From contig JADNRY010000023.1 in assembly GCA_015501585.1 (NCBI GenBank), positions 62,001 through 126,000 on the forward strand: a DNA stretch of 64,000 nt, read 5' to 3'. The notes under the pieces were generated by a model. That model searched no databases. It was not told the DNA's origin and saw only the letters and a program-made list of their open reading frames with translations. Both the position numbers and the translations under genes were made by a program. Shown in pieces: positions 48,094 to 57,969 of the stretch; the stretch's first letter is position 1; each line of letters begins with the position of its first letter. Source of the DNA: Rhodocollybia butyracea (lineage: Eukaryota > Basidiomycota > Agaricomycetes > Agaricales > Omphalotaceae).

Positions 48094-51020
48094 ATGACAC
48101 AAGCCGACGATGCTCCTCTTAAAAAATCCAGAACATCTAATGCCTGCGACACTTGTCGAAAGAGGAAAGGCAAGGGCACTCCTTCATCGTCGATTCTAGT
48201 TCTTTAATGACACGATTCCAGTGAAATGTAAGCTCACAGTGCACAGGTGCATTCCGACATTATACATTTAATCCTTGGCAAGGTGATAGCGCGAATATGC
48301 CTGAAAACATCTGTTCAGAATGTATAAAATGGAAGACGGAATGTACACATGTTATGGGGAAGAGGGTGTGTTTCACGAACTTAAACCGTGTCTGAAATAC
48401 TGACATATTTCTTAGAAACGCGGTCCCAAAGCGGCAGGGCAAGTAGCCTCATTAAAACCAAATATACTCGAATGAACTTCCTCATACAGATTATTCCGAA
48501 AGCCCATCGCGCACAAGGCAAATTTAAATGACCTGGTTTCTTCTATCGTCGACTCCGTAGATGCTTACACGCTTCCTGAGGATATGCGATTTGTTAAAGC
48601 TTTAGTCATTGATCTTGCTCTTCACGTTCGCTGTTTGGAGGTGGAACTAAAACAAATCCGTGGATCCACTTCGTCTTCTAGTTCCTCAAATCACAGCGAT
48701 ACTCCCAGGTACCCCAATTCCGTCGATATCGCAGATCAAGGCGGGGGGCATTCCCAAGAAGTTGATGACCTGGGCGATCCGGTGGACCCTCTTGCCTTGA
48801 ATCAAAAACACTATGGCGGCTCTAGTACATTCCAATTGGTCCAGAATGCGCTCAATGTCAAAGGTGAACTCATTGGAGTCCATAACCCAACACTTGCGAT
48901 CTCGAAGCGACCTGAGTTCTGGGAAGTACCCAAGGTATATAATCCGTCTTTGGTTCGGACAAGAAGCTGATAATCTCTCAGTGGCAAGCTTACCCTCAGC
49001 CTGAGTCCCCGCCTTACTCCTTTCCGGATCCAGATCTTCTTGCGTTACTGGTTAGATTATTTTTTGAGAAAATACATCCTTATTTCCCTATGTTACATCG
49101 CCCAAGTTTCGAGAAATCAGTCTCTGAAGGTCTACATATGACCGATAAAGGCTTCGGAGCAGTCTTGCTGATGGTCTGTAGTCTGGCTTCTCAGCAGTCG
49201 AACGATCTGCGAACTCTGTCGGAAGGAACTGACTCGGAACACAGTCAAGGCTGGAGGTATTATCGACAAATTCAAGTTGTTCATCAACCGTTCGAAGATG
49301 TACATTCCATATATGAATTTCAGCTCTATCCGGTGAGTTATGTTTGGGTCAGATGCAGGTCACAAGGGTGGTGCTCACTGTCTGTATTATAGCTATCTAC
49401 TCTTTACCTCCATACATCGAATGTTGCTGGTGCACCGTTCTTCTTTATTGCATTGGGAATGCGTGCTGCTCAGCAGAAAGGTGTTCACGAACCACAATTT
49501 GTGGTTCTGGATAATCCCCTTGAAACCGAATTGTGGAAACGCGCATTCTGGTGCCTCGTAGTTCTTGATGTATACGGCAGCACTTCGTTGGGTAGACCAC
49601 GGGCAACGGTTGCTGAAGAGTTAGTTTCACTCGTTGCTCCTTCCCGTTGAATCTCATCGTCTGCTAGTTTTGACGTAGCATTCCCTCAAGAGTGCCATGA
49701 TGAATATCGGGAGGTCTCCGATTCGCTCTTTTCCCGAAAACCATCGATCATGTCATTTTGGACCCACTATCTCAAAATCATTAATATTATTGGCTTTGCG
49801 CACAAGATCCTCTACTCAGTTAGAAAGTCGGAACTGTGGAGCGGCACGGATATCGCTCCTTCTGACTGGATTCGAAAAGCCGTAATTGAACTGGACTCAA
49901 TGCTTAATACGTGGGTTGATTCGGTCCCAGCGCATTGTGAGTATCATCGTACCGCAGTTGGACACATGTCCTTATTCGCTGTTTAGTGATATGGAACCCG
50001 CAAGTTCTTCATACCGATGAGATTTTCTTGAACCAATCGGCTATGCTTTACGCTACGTACTGTTGGGCTCAGTTTCAAGGTACGGCGTTTAACTACTTTT
50101 GCTTCAGCATCTTGATGTAGTTCATAGTACACAAATCATTCATCTCTCAATCTGAAAGCTTTCCGACATTCCCGTCTCTTACCATCGTTGCCAACGCGGC
50201 CCGCGTATGCGTTAATGTACTTGAGGTACAACACCTTCGACAACCTTTTGTTCCTCTACCCCTTATCATCGTAAATACCACTCGATTCATTCGCAAATTA
50301 CAGCTGACAAGCTTCTAGGGACCTCTCTTCGATTCCGCTATCGTTCTGTTGATGAACCTCTGGAGAGGCTTACGAAACATGGTTGCACTGGACTCAAAGA
50401 AAGAAATGGATGGTGTGTACAAGTGTATCGACATGCTGAGCATGTTTGAGAAACGGTGCGTACGGCCGTCTTTACGATCTCAATTGAACTGACCGGCCTT
50501 GAAATTAGATTCCAAGTCGGTGGCCGTTTATGGTACGTACTTACGATAGATGCTGTCTCCTCAACCTGACATTTTTTGTAGCGACATTTTAAATAGTATC
50601 ATCATCTCAGTAGGCAAGCTACCGCCGATGCCTGAACGGCGTTCGATGAAGCGCACAGAAAGCTCTTCACCTGAAGATCAACCATCTCCTTGGGAGGGAA
50701 CTAGCTCATCTGCGCAAATGCATCTGGGCTCTCAAGATCATACCTTCCACTCCACTCATCTTGACAGTGTTATACTGCCTTGCCACTCACACGAGCTTGG
50801 CACACTACCCTTGCACAGCTCATGGGATCCCGCACCCAACCCATCACTTTACACCGAAGGAGCGTTGCCATCACATTTGGCTGTCAGTAACGACTGGGCA
50901 ACCGCTCTTGAACCATACCAGGAAGATTGGGATTCATTTATGGAAGGAGTGGACCACCTTCTACATTCGATACAAGCAAGCAATTTTGCAGGAGAACCCA
51001 ATACCATTCCAAGTATCTAA
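48094..51020 (+). CDS. Zn2Cys6 transcription factor with fungal-specific TF domain
   Basis: A multi-exon gene, start MTQADDAPLKKSRTSNACDT. After splicing the zinc cluster reads ACDTCRKRKVKC, then DSANMPENICSECIKWKTEC, an exact CX2CX6CX9CX2CX6C. The third Cys comes from a 6-nt microexon (48222-48227) between a GC-AG intron (48170-48221) and a 55-nt intron (48228-48282). A basic stretch (GKRKRGPKAAGQ) follows. The fungal_trans domain runs from FFEKIHPYFPMLHRPSFEKS through YLHTSNVAGAPFFFIALGMR, LGRPRATVAEDFDVAFPQEC and WTHYLKIINIIGFAHKILYS. The C-terminus is acidic/Ser-rich and could activate transcription. Target genes are unknown. Its 3' end is convergent with the snoRNA host gene. Confidence 0.9.
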
Positions 51021-51105
51021 GCACATAACTCGTTGAAGCTTGATATTTAATTCTAATACTGAGAACCGAATAATTAGCACAAGTTTTTTTACAAATGAAA
51101 GCTAG

Positions 51106-51194
51106 AATTTCAGTAGATGTAGAATTCAATCAATGCATGGATAGCTCAGAAACAGCTTCTAGTTGATAATTTTTTTTACATATTCATCAAGGAA
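51106..51194 (-). ncRNA. Candidate C/D box snoRNA, 25S target
   Basis: C box TTGATGA at 51184-51190, D' CTGA at 51146-51149, D box CTGA at 51110-51113. The sequence before D, ATTCTACATC, pairs with the conserved 25S segment GGUGUAGAAU with one G-U pair, pointing at the first U. That could correspond to a known domain IV methylated U, but I am unsure of the number. It lies in a 173-nt intron (51059-51231) with the same D-to-splice-site spacing as the other four, which supports the call. Confidence 0.62.
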
Positions 51195-51311
51195 AAATGT
51201 AGGGGGAAAATATAGCTACAACCACACTTACCGATATTCGAACCTTGTTGATGACGATGGGGTCTAAAAGAATAGGTAAGTAAAGACTAGAAATAGGCCA
51301 GAAAGGTAATT

Positions 51312-51403
51312 GATATCAGAGGGGGTTGCCCGAAGAAATTGAGCTGTGGCGGGCACTTTCGGCAGTAATAGTACGAAGACCGTCGTGATAAAACATCATG
51401 GAA
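51312..51403 (-). ncRNA. C/D box snoRNA, 25S A2946/C2948 region guide (snR71/snR69-like)
   Basis: C box ATGATGT at 51393-51399 and D box CTGA at 51316-51319. Just after the C box, TCACGACGGTCT (51377-51388) is a 12-nt antisense match to the conserved 25S segment AGACCGUCGUGA. The D' box is degenerate, so the exact target is A2946 or C2948 (yeast numbers), depending on where D' is placed. The D-box guide, GGGCAACCCCC, is unassigned. It lies in the 166-nt intron 51264-51429. Confidence 0.8.
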
Positions 51404-51540
51404 GAGACAAGGAACGGGCAAAAACTCACCAAAGCGATAACCATGTCCAGCGTATAGCTCAGGAACAAAGCCGATAAAATCAAGCTAACACCTATTGAAA
51501 AGCAATGAGCAAAATAGTACGAGATGCGTATTATGATGAC

Positions 51541-51636
51541 AGGCTCAGTGTTTATAAAAACAGCCTTGGAATTGTCGTCAACAACAAAACTCGAAAGTAT
51601 GTCTCAGGCGGTAACTCCATTTATATCATCAAAGGA
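51541..51636 (-). ncRNA. C/D box snoRNA, 18S U578 guide (snR77-like)
   Basis: C box TTGATGA at 51626-51632, internal D' box CTGA at 51604-51607, D box CTGA at 51545-51548. The guide before D', TGGAGTTACCGC, pairs with the 18S 530-loop segment GCGGUAAUUCCA over 12 bp with one G-U pair. The D'+5 position pairs with the U after GG, U578 in yeast, the snR77 site. The second guide, before the D box (CTGTTTTTATAAACA), has no target I recognise. It lies in the 172-nt intron 51492-51663. Confidence 0.85.
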
Positions 51637-51756
51637 AGAGGAAGGTAGAGAAAAGATGCTGACCATGGTCGATAATAGGCGAAGTCGGCTTGAGGGGGAA
51701 ACATATCTGTGGAACGCAAGTAAATAACCATACGAAGACAACAATGCAAGGACGAA

Positions 51757-51846
51757 AGGTTCAGTGGATTGACAGATATGTTGAAAGCATTGGGCCTAAA
51801 AGGCGCTCATATACTCTAGTTTGAATGATTTTGAATCATCATTTGA
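51757..51846 (-). ncRNA. C/D box snoRNA, 18S U1269 guide (snR55-like)
   Basis: A perfect C box ATGATGA at 51836-51842 and D box CTGA at 51761-51764. The sequence before the D box, ATCTGTCAATCC, is a 12-nt perfect antisense match to the universal 18S segment GGAUUGACAGAU. The D+5 position pairs with the first U, which is U1269 in yeast, methylated there by snR55. It lies in the 188-nt intron 51707-51894. Confidence 0.88.
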
Positions 51847-51991
51847 AAGGGAGATATGGGATGGGAAAGGGAAAAAAGGACAGCATAGACTCACCGCAAA
51901 CAATATGTCCACAGCATACTACCCAGCCCGGTGAGAGAGCCAAAACTTCCTGGAAAAGTATTAGCGTTATGGAAAGCATAAAAAAGCAGAA

Positions 51992-52086
51992 CCGATCAGT
52001 GTAACTATGACAAAAAAGTACACATCGTGTCAAAAAATAGGTAGCTCTCGACACTCGATAGGAAATGGAAAATTTTCATCGTTTCG
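51992..52086 (-). ncRNA. C/D box snoRNA, 25S A2256 guide (snR63-like)
   Basis: C box ACGATGA at 52076-52082 (minus) and D box CTGA at 51996-51999. A 3-bp CGA/TCG stem flanks the boxes. The element upstream of the D box, GTCATAGTTAC, is antisense to the universal 25S segment GUAACUAUGAC. The fifth nucleotide before the D box pairs with the second A of GUAAC, which is A2256 in yeast numbering, a known 2'-O-methyl site. It lies in the 166-nt intron 51950-52115. Confidence 0.85.
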
Positions 52087-52300
52087 AGTTGGTAAACAGG
52101 GCATCATGTACTCACAATTCATTCTTCTAGTCAGCAAAGAAAAACATTAGAGACGCAGGAAACAACGTGAAGCAATGGAATAAGAAGAGCAAAGAGATTT
52201 TTTTTTTCGTTTTGTAACGTGACTTTAGGGCAGGTTTTTCTCACCACATTTAGACGCCGAACACTGGGCGTTTCGCGTCACATGTCCTATCGAGACATTC

Positions 52301-54168
52301 CTCGTTCCTTTCATCCCCCCCGTTCCTCACCTTGATTCCCTCGTAAATTCTGCCAAAAGGAAATGCAACATACGAGCTACCTTCTCGTAACCTCTTGAGC
52401 CAGCCGCCCCAAGCTCTGGCCTGGACGTAGAAGCATGATCTCAGATCTCCAAACCATATTATTATTAACGCATAAGTATAACTCCCCAAATGAGTCCTTT
52501 CGATCAATAAAAGTAAACGCAGTCTTGACCTCCCTGGAGAGGAAAAGACTCCGACTCCCTGCTGACTTTGTCCGCGTACTCGAAATAATTGGGGAGACCT
52601 TCATTTGTGAGCAGAATCGTCGGGGTGTTCGTATTTTTGTGCCCAAACTCCTGCAAGTTGATAACATGTCCATTATATACAGGTCGGGCCAAAGACGAAG
52701 AAACAAACCCTCTTTAGGGTACTTACTAGTTACTACAGCTTCGCCAAAACGCCACGCGATCCCTTGAGTCGTTAACATCTTTTCTGAGCTCAGTTCCGTG
52801 CTTCGAGTGGCGCGGGATGACTTTCAAGCCGAGGCCTCTGATTCAATCATGCGGTTTACCAGATCCAAGCAGCACGACTTTGGGCATATATTGTCCGCAG
52901 GAAGCGATTCTTGAGGAAGTCCATTTGTTCATCCCCATGAGACACGCACCTCCGTATCGTCTCCTGGTGTCAAGGCTGGAGGAAATAAAGATGACGACTC
53001 CATGATTGTGGGAGAAACATATATCATATCAGAGGAGAGTGGTAGTCCGGGGATTCTACCTCTTCCAACTCACCTGGCGGCAACAGCTGTTGAAGGGGTC
53101 GAGGGCTCTCTTGTTCCATTGGTTCAACATTCCAAAGGCTCACCTCACATCGGAATGGATGATCGCAGTGTTGATATTCATTCAGCTCCCGTCGAATCGC
53201 CAAACTCCAACGACACAGGCGATACCTATACCTATACCGGACCACATTGTATCACTTTGACGAATTCAGCTCTGCCGCTAGTATTTTTGGACCGGATTTC
53301 TGGACCGGTCTCTCCAGGCGTTACTTTACCACTTCTTCCGTCAAGGCACCAGTTTGGTGTGTCCACAAGCTCGGAATTTGTTCATGATTTTGAATCCTCC
53401 AGTTGTCCACCGCTATCTTCTTTCGATATTCAGGACAAAGCGCTAGCACTAGTAATAGTTGCCTTGGCTCCAATGTCACTTCTCACATAGCCGAAAATAT
53501 GGACCATAAACCATAGACGTTCGAGGAATCCCCGCGTTTGATGAGCACCGTCATCCTGTGAGAATTACCAGCTATCGAAGAGCTTTCTTTCGAATTGACT
53601 ACTGCTAGTGACATGTGCTTGTCCGCCTAGTAAATCCCCCTTCAGGATACAGACTTACAGGACCCTCGACTTACGAATAGAATGCCGCTTGCCACATAAA
53701 CGATGTGGTGCCAGGGGCAAAGGTAAGGTTGCGCCAACGTACTGGCGTCGAGAGAAGTTCGGATGGACAAAGATAGCAAAAGGAGGAGTGAAAAAGGCAT
53801 ACACAGCAGATCTTACCGAGATGAATCAAAGAACTGGAGAGCCGGCCCCCGATAGGAAGGCCTCTCCAGCACATCGTTCTTTCTTTACCAGTATTCTTCC
53901 ATTTGCTATGGAACAAGCACAATCAAATGACTGTTTGTCTTCTGACCGGATTGCTGTACGCGCCACACCATTCCGCTCGATGTTCATGAACACGAAGTGA
54001 ATAGAAATAAAAGTAAAAGGACATCAAGAGGATATAGGCATATATATGCGAAGGAAAAGCATGTGCTAAACCGACGCGGGAATTGAATCGTTCAGGAAAA
54101 GAAGAAGCAAGTTAAGTATAGTACAGAGTTCATCAAGATTCGTCATGTATCTTTTGTTTCATTAACGT
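52301..54168. other. Region with uncertain open frames
   Basis: Contains the likely promoter of the minus-strand snoRNA host gene and the 3' flank of the oxalate decarboxylase. Plus-strand open frames at 52435-52767, 53002-53490 and 53608-54000 have no recognised domain. The middle one continues upstream in frame (GSPFVHPHETRTSVSSPG) beyond a TGA near 52912, to RVARDDFQAEASDSIMRFTR, suggesting a decayed gene. Confidence 0.4.
52780..53490 (+). pseudogene. Possible decayed ORF with in-frame stop
   Basis: One reading frame runs from about 52780 through SKQHDFGHILSAGSDS, a TGA near 52912, then on to residues including MIVGETYIISEESGSPG, ending at 53490. Composition on both sides of the stop is alike (Ser/Gly/Asp-rich). 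No homologue is recognised. An intron across the stop is possible, but I see no good pair of sites. Confidence 0.25.
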
Positions 54169-56489
54169 TCATCCAATAACAACTGGTTTGGTCTTCGACA
54201 ACTTCGAAATGGTCTCGTCATCTAGGTTGAGATGGGCTTTGACCAAAGACGGTGGCGTCAGTGCCAACCACTGGGCGAACAAGAATCAATGGCGCATTCA
54301 ACAAAAACGCTCGAAAGTGACCCACCTGGTTCAAACTGATATCCTGGAATTTATCTATCGCGATATCGTTAAGCAAGTAAAACATTATTGACACAAAGTC
54401 TCTAACCTGTACTGAAGATCTCAAGGTAGCGCAACGTTGTGTTCCCGGTGTTTTCCACGTAATGACCTAAGAGGTATGTATTCAGAATTTAAGAAAAGTT
54501 GGTCGGGGTTGTGGGTACGTACCCATTGCAGTAGGGATGTATCCTATTTGTGAGGGTTTATACATCACTGGGCATTCCCCGAAGGCACTAAACACATACC
54601 TATGTCTCCAGCCTGATAGTTGAACGTCCTTGCGTTGCTACTAGAAGCAAAAACGGTAACGCGCGCAGTTCCTTCCCTGTTATGAAATCATGAGTATGTT
54701 GGTGGTTGAGAGTGGTTTTACACACAGGAAGTAGTCCCATTCATCCATGGCCATTGTGGGGTGCCACTTCAGATGCTAGTTAATCAAAATCCTAGACGGT
54801 GAGCATAACACTTACGTGGAGTTCTCTGTAAATATTCCGAGTAAGTAGAGGTGGAAAAATGACCGTATAATTTGGCCTACCGCATCGCTCCTGGCTCAAC
54901 CGTCACTTCTGCTACCGCGATAGTAGTTGCGATAGGGAAGATCGTCGAATCAACAACCTTCACAGATCCTCCAGACAACTGAGTTGCGTTATAGGTGGAC
55001 AGGGGGAATGTATATGACTGAGGTGCTGTTCCCTGAGGGCTGACAGGCACCTGTTGATCATCAGAAGGAACAACTGAGAGAATCCTCGTCAGTCGACAGA
55101 ATCGGATGAGCAGACGGAACATACGACTGGGGAAAATGTATAGCTCTTTGCCGGGGATATGTGCAAATGCTGACGGATCAACTTGGAAATTCTTGGCAAT
55201 AACTTCGGCTGGAACGTGATCCAACCAATCGGTTAGCTAGATTTTGTGCACATGAGTTCTCCGTAGACCAGAAATGAATGCAAGATCTTACCAGGAACGT
55301 AGAATCCTCGCTAAAGGCACCATCATCGAAGACCTATACAGAATTATGTTGCGTGTACAAGTTCAGTCCGCAAATAACTCACAAGAAGAAATTCAGAACC
55401 GTCGGGGTCATCTCCCGTAGCTTGAAGAGAATGGGGGATGCCAGGTGGCATATACCTGATCTCTTATAAACGACGTGTCCGACGATTGATACATTGATAT
55501 ACATACCATATGTCGCCAGCTTTCTGCAGTATAGCATAAGATGAAGTATATGGAAGGATACTTAGAAGACGGAAACGTACCACACTGCCTATAAAGTTTC
55601 TGCCTTCACCATCGACAGTAGTAATCTGGGTTGTGCCCTAGTAAACACTTAGCTCACAACAGTACGCAAGATCATTATGCTCAAAACGAACTTTCAAAAC
55701 GTAGGCCCACTAGATATACGTTCGGTATTAATAAGACCATTGCGAGAGTTAATAGCTGTCCTACCTCTGCTGTCGAATGCCAATGGAGTTCTCTGGCCGA
55801 TCCAACGCGATAAGTTTGAGGCTAACGAAAGAGAGAAATACTAACCGGATGGCACCAGCTTCTAAACGCATATTGACGCCGGCCATTGCTAAACATATAA
55901 CATTAGTATTCGCCTTGCCACGTCGATAATTAAAGACTACCTGTTGCTATTGGTAGGCTTGCGACATTCTGTTGCCTAGCCCAACCACCTGTTTGAAGAC
56001 GATTGGGACTTAGCGAAAATGACCATTTTGAGTTACCCCTTTATAACCGATGTGTTAGAGGGGAAGCACTTCGCATCAAGTTTTCACTTACGTGGCACCA
56101 TTATCGGTAGTCGGTGGGGCAAACATATCGGGATTCTCGAGTTCCAGGGGTATGTTTTCGGGTCCTAGCAAGGGGGCTCCAAGAGATCCTCTCATTGGGC
56201 TCGGGGCCGAATCAGGGCTGGTAAGATTCCATAGGATGTCGTTGGGATTTGTGCTAGCGAAGCCAGCAGTGGTCACTGAAAGAGCAGCAGAGCCTGCGGA
56301 TGAAGGAGCTGCCGATGTGGCCTTGGTAACACTAGAGTTGGATGGTGCGGCAGTGGTTACTGGGAGAGTAGCAGAGCTGGATGAATGAGCTGCCGAAGCA
56401 CTCTCAGTAACATTGATGTTGGATGGTGCGGGTGCTGAGGTAGCGAGTCTAAGTGCGATGAGGACAATGAGGAAGGTGAGTTTCGCCAT
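54169..56489 (-). CDS. Secreted bicupin oxalate decarboxylase
   Basis: A gene of many small exons, start MAKLTFLIVLIALRLATSAP (signal peptide). An Ser/Thr/Ala-rich linker of about 80 residues precedes the enzyme. Cupin 1 has KWSFSLSPNRLQTGGWARQQ, ELHWHSTAEWAYVLKGTTQI and YMPPGIPHSLQATGDDPDG. Cupin 2 has VEPGAMRELHWHP, then DEWDYFLEGTARVTVFA and GHYVENTGNTTLRYLEIF. Each cupin keeps the His-His-Glu and distal His metal ligands. The end is DISLNQWLALTPPSLVKAHL. The enzyme converts oxalate to formate and CO2 with Mn, and in wood- and litter-decay fungi it limits extracellular oxalate. HPTMAMDEW is slightly longer than the usual cupin-2 motif. A TATA-like box lies about 35-40 bp upstream. Confidence 0.93.
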
Positions 56490-57969
56490 GTTGTTGCTCT
56501 TTTGCTCAAAAAATCCAAGTCCTTATATATGAGGAGGTTGGGCTACTGCGCTGGTTCTTGACTGGTTCGCCCGGTTCATTTTGAATCGAGATCTATGACA
56601 AAAAGCCTAAGCGAGGTATCTATCTTTGGCACAGAGATTCGAGCTGATAGTAACAGAGATGATTGGGATGAGCTCACGGGTCCTAGGGCATAATGGCCGG
56701 CGGCATTGAAGCATGCCGGTAAACAATTATCCCACGCCTCAAAGCTGATGCTCTCCGCGTCGCATAGATCTGCGCTTAACATTATACAGCGACGATCTCC
56801 AAGTCTGTGCGGTAATGTATATCATAAGAGATCTCCCAGTCTCCCGAGTTACTCGAAACTTAAGCTGAGGGTCGAATTTTGGTGTTTTTGGGCGGTACAT
56901 TCGTAATCTTTAAAGCTTTACTTCGTGCCCTCGCCAACAGAGCTTAAGTAGTTACGGAAACTTCTTTCAGCGCTCTCCTGTAACTACGCGGTGAGCCTTT
57001 TTGACGGTGATCTTCCTGTTCAGTGGTAACTCTATCTATCCAGGGGCTGCGCAGCCATAGATTTTTAAAAAAGCGGAGGGGTAAGTATAGGCTTGCATTG
57101 CTCTATAAATCGACAGGAGGGACGTATACTCCATTGTGGTGCACACTTATGTCCGAGTGCTGAATGGAAATGTCCACAAACTCCGTGATAGACGGGCGAC
57201 ATGGAGATTCGTCTCCGCCGGCTCTCCAGCCTCGAGTCCATTTTTTCCCTTGATATTCATGAGACAGAAATAGCGCATCGGTAACTGAAGCTCTAGAGTA
57301 TTCCGAAATGCTAAGTAACTATTTTTTTAAATTTAAATTTTCAGTTGCTTAGGGAAAATGGAAAAATTGAGCTGCGAGAATGAAGTCTCAATTAAACTAT
57401 TTCCTGTGGTTTGGCGAAAGTCGCGGGGCTCATAAAGACTCCTACTTCATGAAACTCACCTCGGGGTTCACTCCTTCGAGCTCCTGTGGCAGCCCAGGAT
57501 AACCAATAATTCTTTCATATTGCGCATGCATATAGCACCAATTCTCAATGGTAGCTTCTATCAGCTTTGCTTCGTGTCTCCATCGATATTTCACTCTTTT
57601 TTGCGTTTATCTCAAGTCTTGATCAGAAAGTTTTCATTTTTCACCCAACAACCTCATTCATAGCTATCGATGCTCCCATATTTAGCGAGCAAGTTATTGA
57701 CTTCCTGTACACTGTGAGTAAACTTATGTGCCCAAAATCTGTAGTTAGTGGTTTGTTTCCTCGATTCGTTGCTGAAAGTTCTAAATATGGGCGGACAAGT
57801 TTATTATTGACAATGGTTGTGGCAGCAATCGAACGACTCGAGAGAGACATCGAAAAACGGAAATGAAAACAGAAATAGCCATATCGTAGATGAAAATAAC
57901 GCGTGATCATTCTCAGACGAGATATTTGATAGCAGCCTCTATTTTGGTGTATGGTTTGGTTTGCATCGA
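56490..57969. other. Intergenic, no supported gene
   Basis: Promoter side of the oxalate decarboxylase gene, then about 1.3 kb with short frames only. It includes an A/T tract at 57324-57343. Confidence 0.4.
56522..56529 (-). promoter_or_regulatory. TATA-like box of the oxalate decarboxylase gene
   Basis: TATATAAG on the minus strand, 33-40 bp before the ATG at 56489. The short distance implies a very short leader. Confidence 0.45.

Larger units (their letters stand above)
51030..52300 (-). ncRNA. Non-coding host gene with five intronic C/D snoRNAs
   Basis: On the minus strand a chain of small exons (ending at 52245; 52116-52126; 51895-51949; 51664-51706; 51430-51491; 51232-51263; starting at 51058) has good GT-AG borders. 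The first intron (52127-52244) holds no box elements. The next five are 166, 188, 172, 166 and 173 nt, against about 50-60 nt elsewhere in the window, and each holds one snoRNA-like element. The D box is 46, 54, 53, 52 and 51 nt from the 3' splice site. The joined exons give no recognisable protein, so the spliced RNA is probably non-coding. Outer ends are not visible. The organisation resembles known snoRNA host genes such as animal GAS5/UHG. Confidence 0.8.

Noticed and set aside
51895..51949. RING-finger-like peptide (VVCCGHIVC) on the minus strand
   Set aside because: The exon is 55 nt, no other RING cysteines are found nearby, and the surrounding introns are snoRNA introns.
52101..52107. 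Alternative C box ATGATGC for the first snoRNA
   Set aside because: It lies only 8 nt from the 5' splice site and has no terminal stem; ACGATGA at 52076-52082 gives a normal length and a short stem.
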